From Anaerobacillus alkalilacustris (lineage in GTDB: Bacteria; Bacillota; Bacilli; Bacillales; Anaerobacillaceae): 64,000 nucleotides of DNA. Where the stretch lies: the NCBI RefSeq assembly GCF_001866005.1, contig NZ_MLQR01000050.1:124001-188000 (forward strand), read 5' to 3'. Of this stretch, positions 63,645-64,000 are shown in pieces. Position 1 is the first letter of the stretch, and every line of letters starts with the position of its first letter. The notes beneath the pieces were generated by a model. That model did no database searches, was not told the origin of the DNA, and saw nothing but the letters and a program-made list of their open reading frames with translations. Position numbers and translations under genes: made by a program.

Positions 63645-64000
63645 TTAACTTACTTCAACTTTAGTACCTTCCTTTTTATTAAACAATTGTTTTAGGTAAG
63701 GTAGAACCCAACGATCACCACCAAATTTCCCTGCATTTGCACCCGCTACAAGAATAAACATTGAAATTAATACTAGCCAAGGGTTTGTTGAAACAGTCCC
63801 TGCAAACATAAAGGCAAAATTCATGACTAGGCCAAAGAAAGTAGCAGCAGTAGTTAACACTCCTAAAATAAGTCCAAGACCAACTAGTAACTCTCCCCAT
63901 GCAACTAAAAAACTAAAAAGACCTGAATTTGGTATTGCAATATTCTCTAAAAATGATACATACGTTGGATAAACAATCTCGCCTTGACTTACTACTGGAT
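63645..64000 (-). CDS. DoxX-family membrane protein, C-terminal part (start beyond the window)
   Basis: About 117 residues are visible, open to the window edge. Membrane segments SFLVAWGELLVGLGLILGVLTT, FFGLVMNFAFMFAGT and WLVLISMFILVAGANAGKFGGDRWVLP are typical of DoxX proteins. The frame continues through VSFLENIAIPNSGLFS upstream. Members associate with thiosulfate/quinone metabolism or redox complexes. The soluble tail is KKEGTKVEVS. Confidence 0.85.
   Translation of the reverse strand, partial: PVVSQGEIVYPTYVSFLENIAIPNSGLFSFLVAWGELLVGLGLILGVLTTAATFFGLVMNFAFMFAGTVSTNPWLVLISMFILVAGANAGKFGGDRWVLPYLKQLFNKKEGTKVEVS

Overview
The window looks like chromosomal DNA from a low-GC, spore-former-type Bacillaceae bacterium. 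Support comes from AT-rich sequence, strong AGGAGG-type ribosome binding sites, frequent TTG/GTG starts, B. subtilis-like gene orders (argCJBD-carAB-argF; moeA-mobB-moaE-moaD; a BsuPI lipoprotein next to a YitT protein) and a Bacillus-type Fnr with a C-terminal cysteine cluster. Arsenic resistance genes, Fnr and molybdopterin genes suit a facultative anaerobe, possibly an alkaliphile-type relative such as Anaerobacillus; that genus is an inference. No rRNA, tRNA, phage, CRISPR or intact transposase was found.

Layout. 1-9.2 kb: arginine operon on the minus strand, with one ArgR/AhrC-boxed promoter before argC and a second before carA. 9.5-12.2 kb: molybdopterin genes. 12.3-18.7 kb: a HAD phosphatase, small Bacillus genes, a hemerythrin protein behind a well-placed FNR box, and azlCD. 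14.9-15.7 kb holds near-tandem copies of a dispersed intergenic repeat, with more copies at 9.5, 44.3 and 52.9 kb. 18.8-25 kb: SWIM/SNF2 pair, BsuPI lipoprotein, YitT protein. 25.5-26.3 kb: sixteen copies of a 52-bp tandem repeat able to form hairpins. 27-29 kb: rhodanese and AI-2E-type permease. 29-39 kb: a maltodextrin locus (LacI and AraC regulators, two GH13 glucosidases, MdxEFG transporter). 39-44 kb: MATE exporter and a TAXI-type TRAP transporter. 44-55 kb: KamA-like radical SAM enzyme, a Met/Gly/Pro-repeat protein, a TrpXYZ-like ABC transporter, GNAT, YbjQ, a B12-binding radical SAM enzyme, a DMT exporter and an M48 protease. 56-61.3 kb: a PCYCGC-type lipoprotein with an in-frame TGA, then arsR-acr3-arsC diverging from arsD-arsA. 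61.7-64 kb: IDEAL protein, Fnr, PilZ and the end of a DoxX gene.

The most notable signal is at 56059-56514. A PCYCGC-family lipoprotein frame is interrupted by one TGA exactly where the family has the first cysteine of a Cys-Gly-x-Cys motif. The frame continues for 46 codons to a normal stop and terminator, and a hairpin resembling a bacterial SECIS follows the TGA. It is either an undescribed selenoprotein or a very recent nonsense mutation. Other points of interest are the 52-bp array, two dispersed structured repeat families, an internal arginine promoter, and the pairing of an FNR-boxed promoter with the fnr gene itself.
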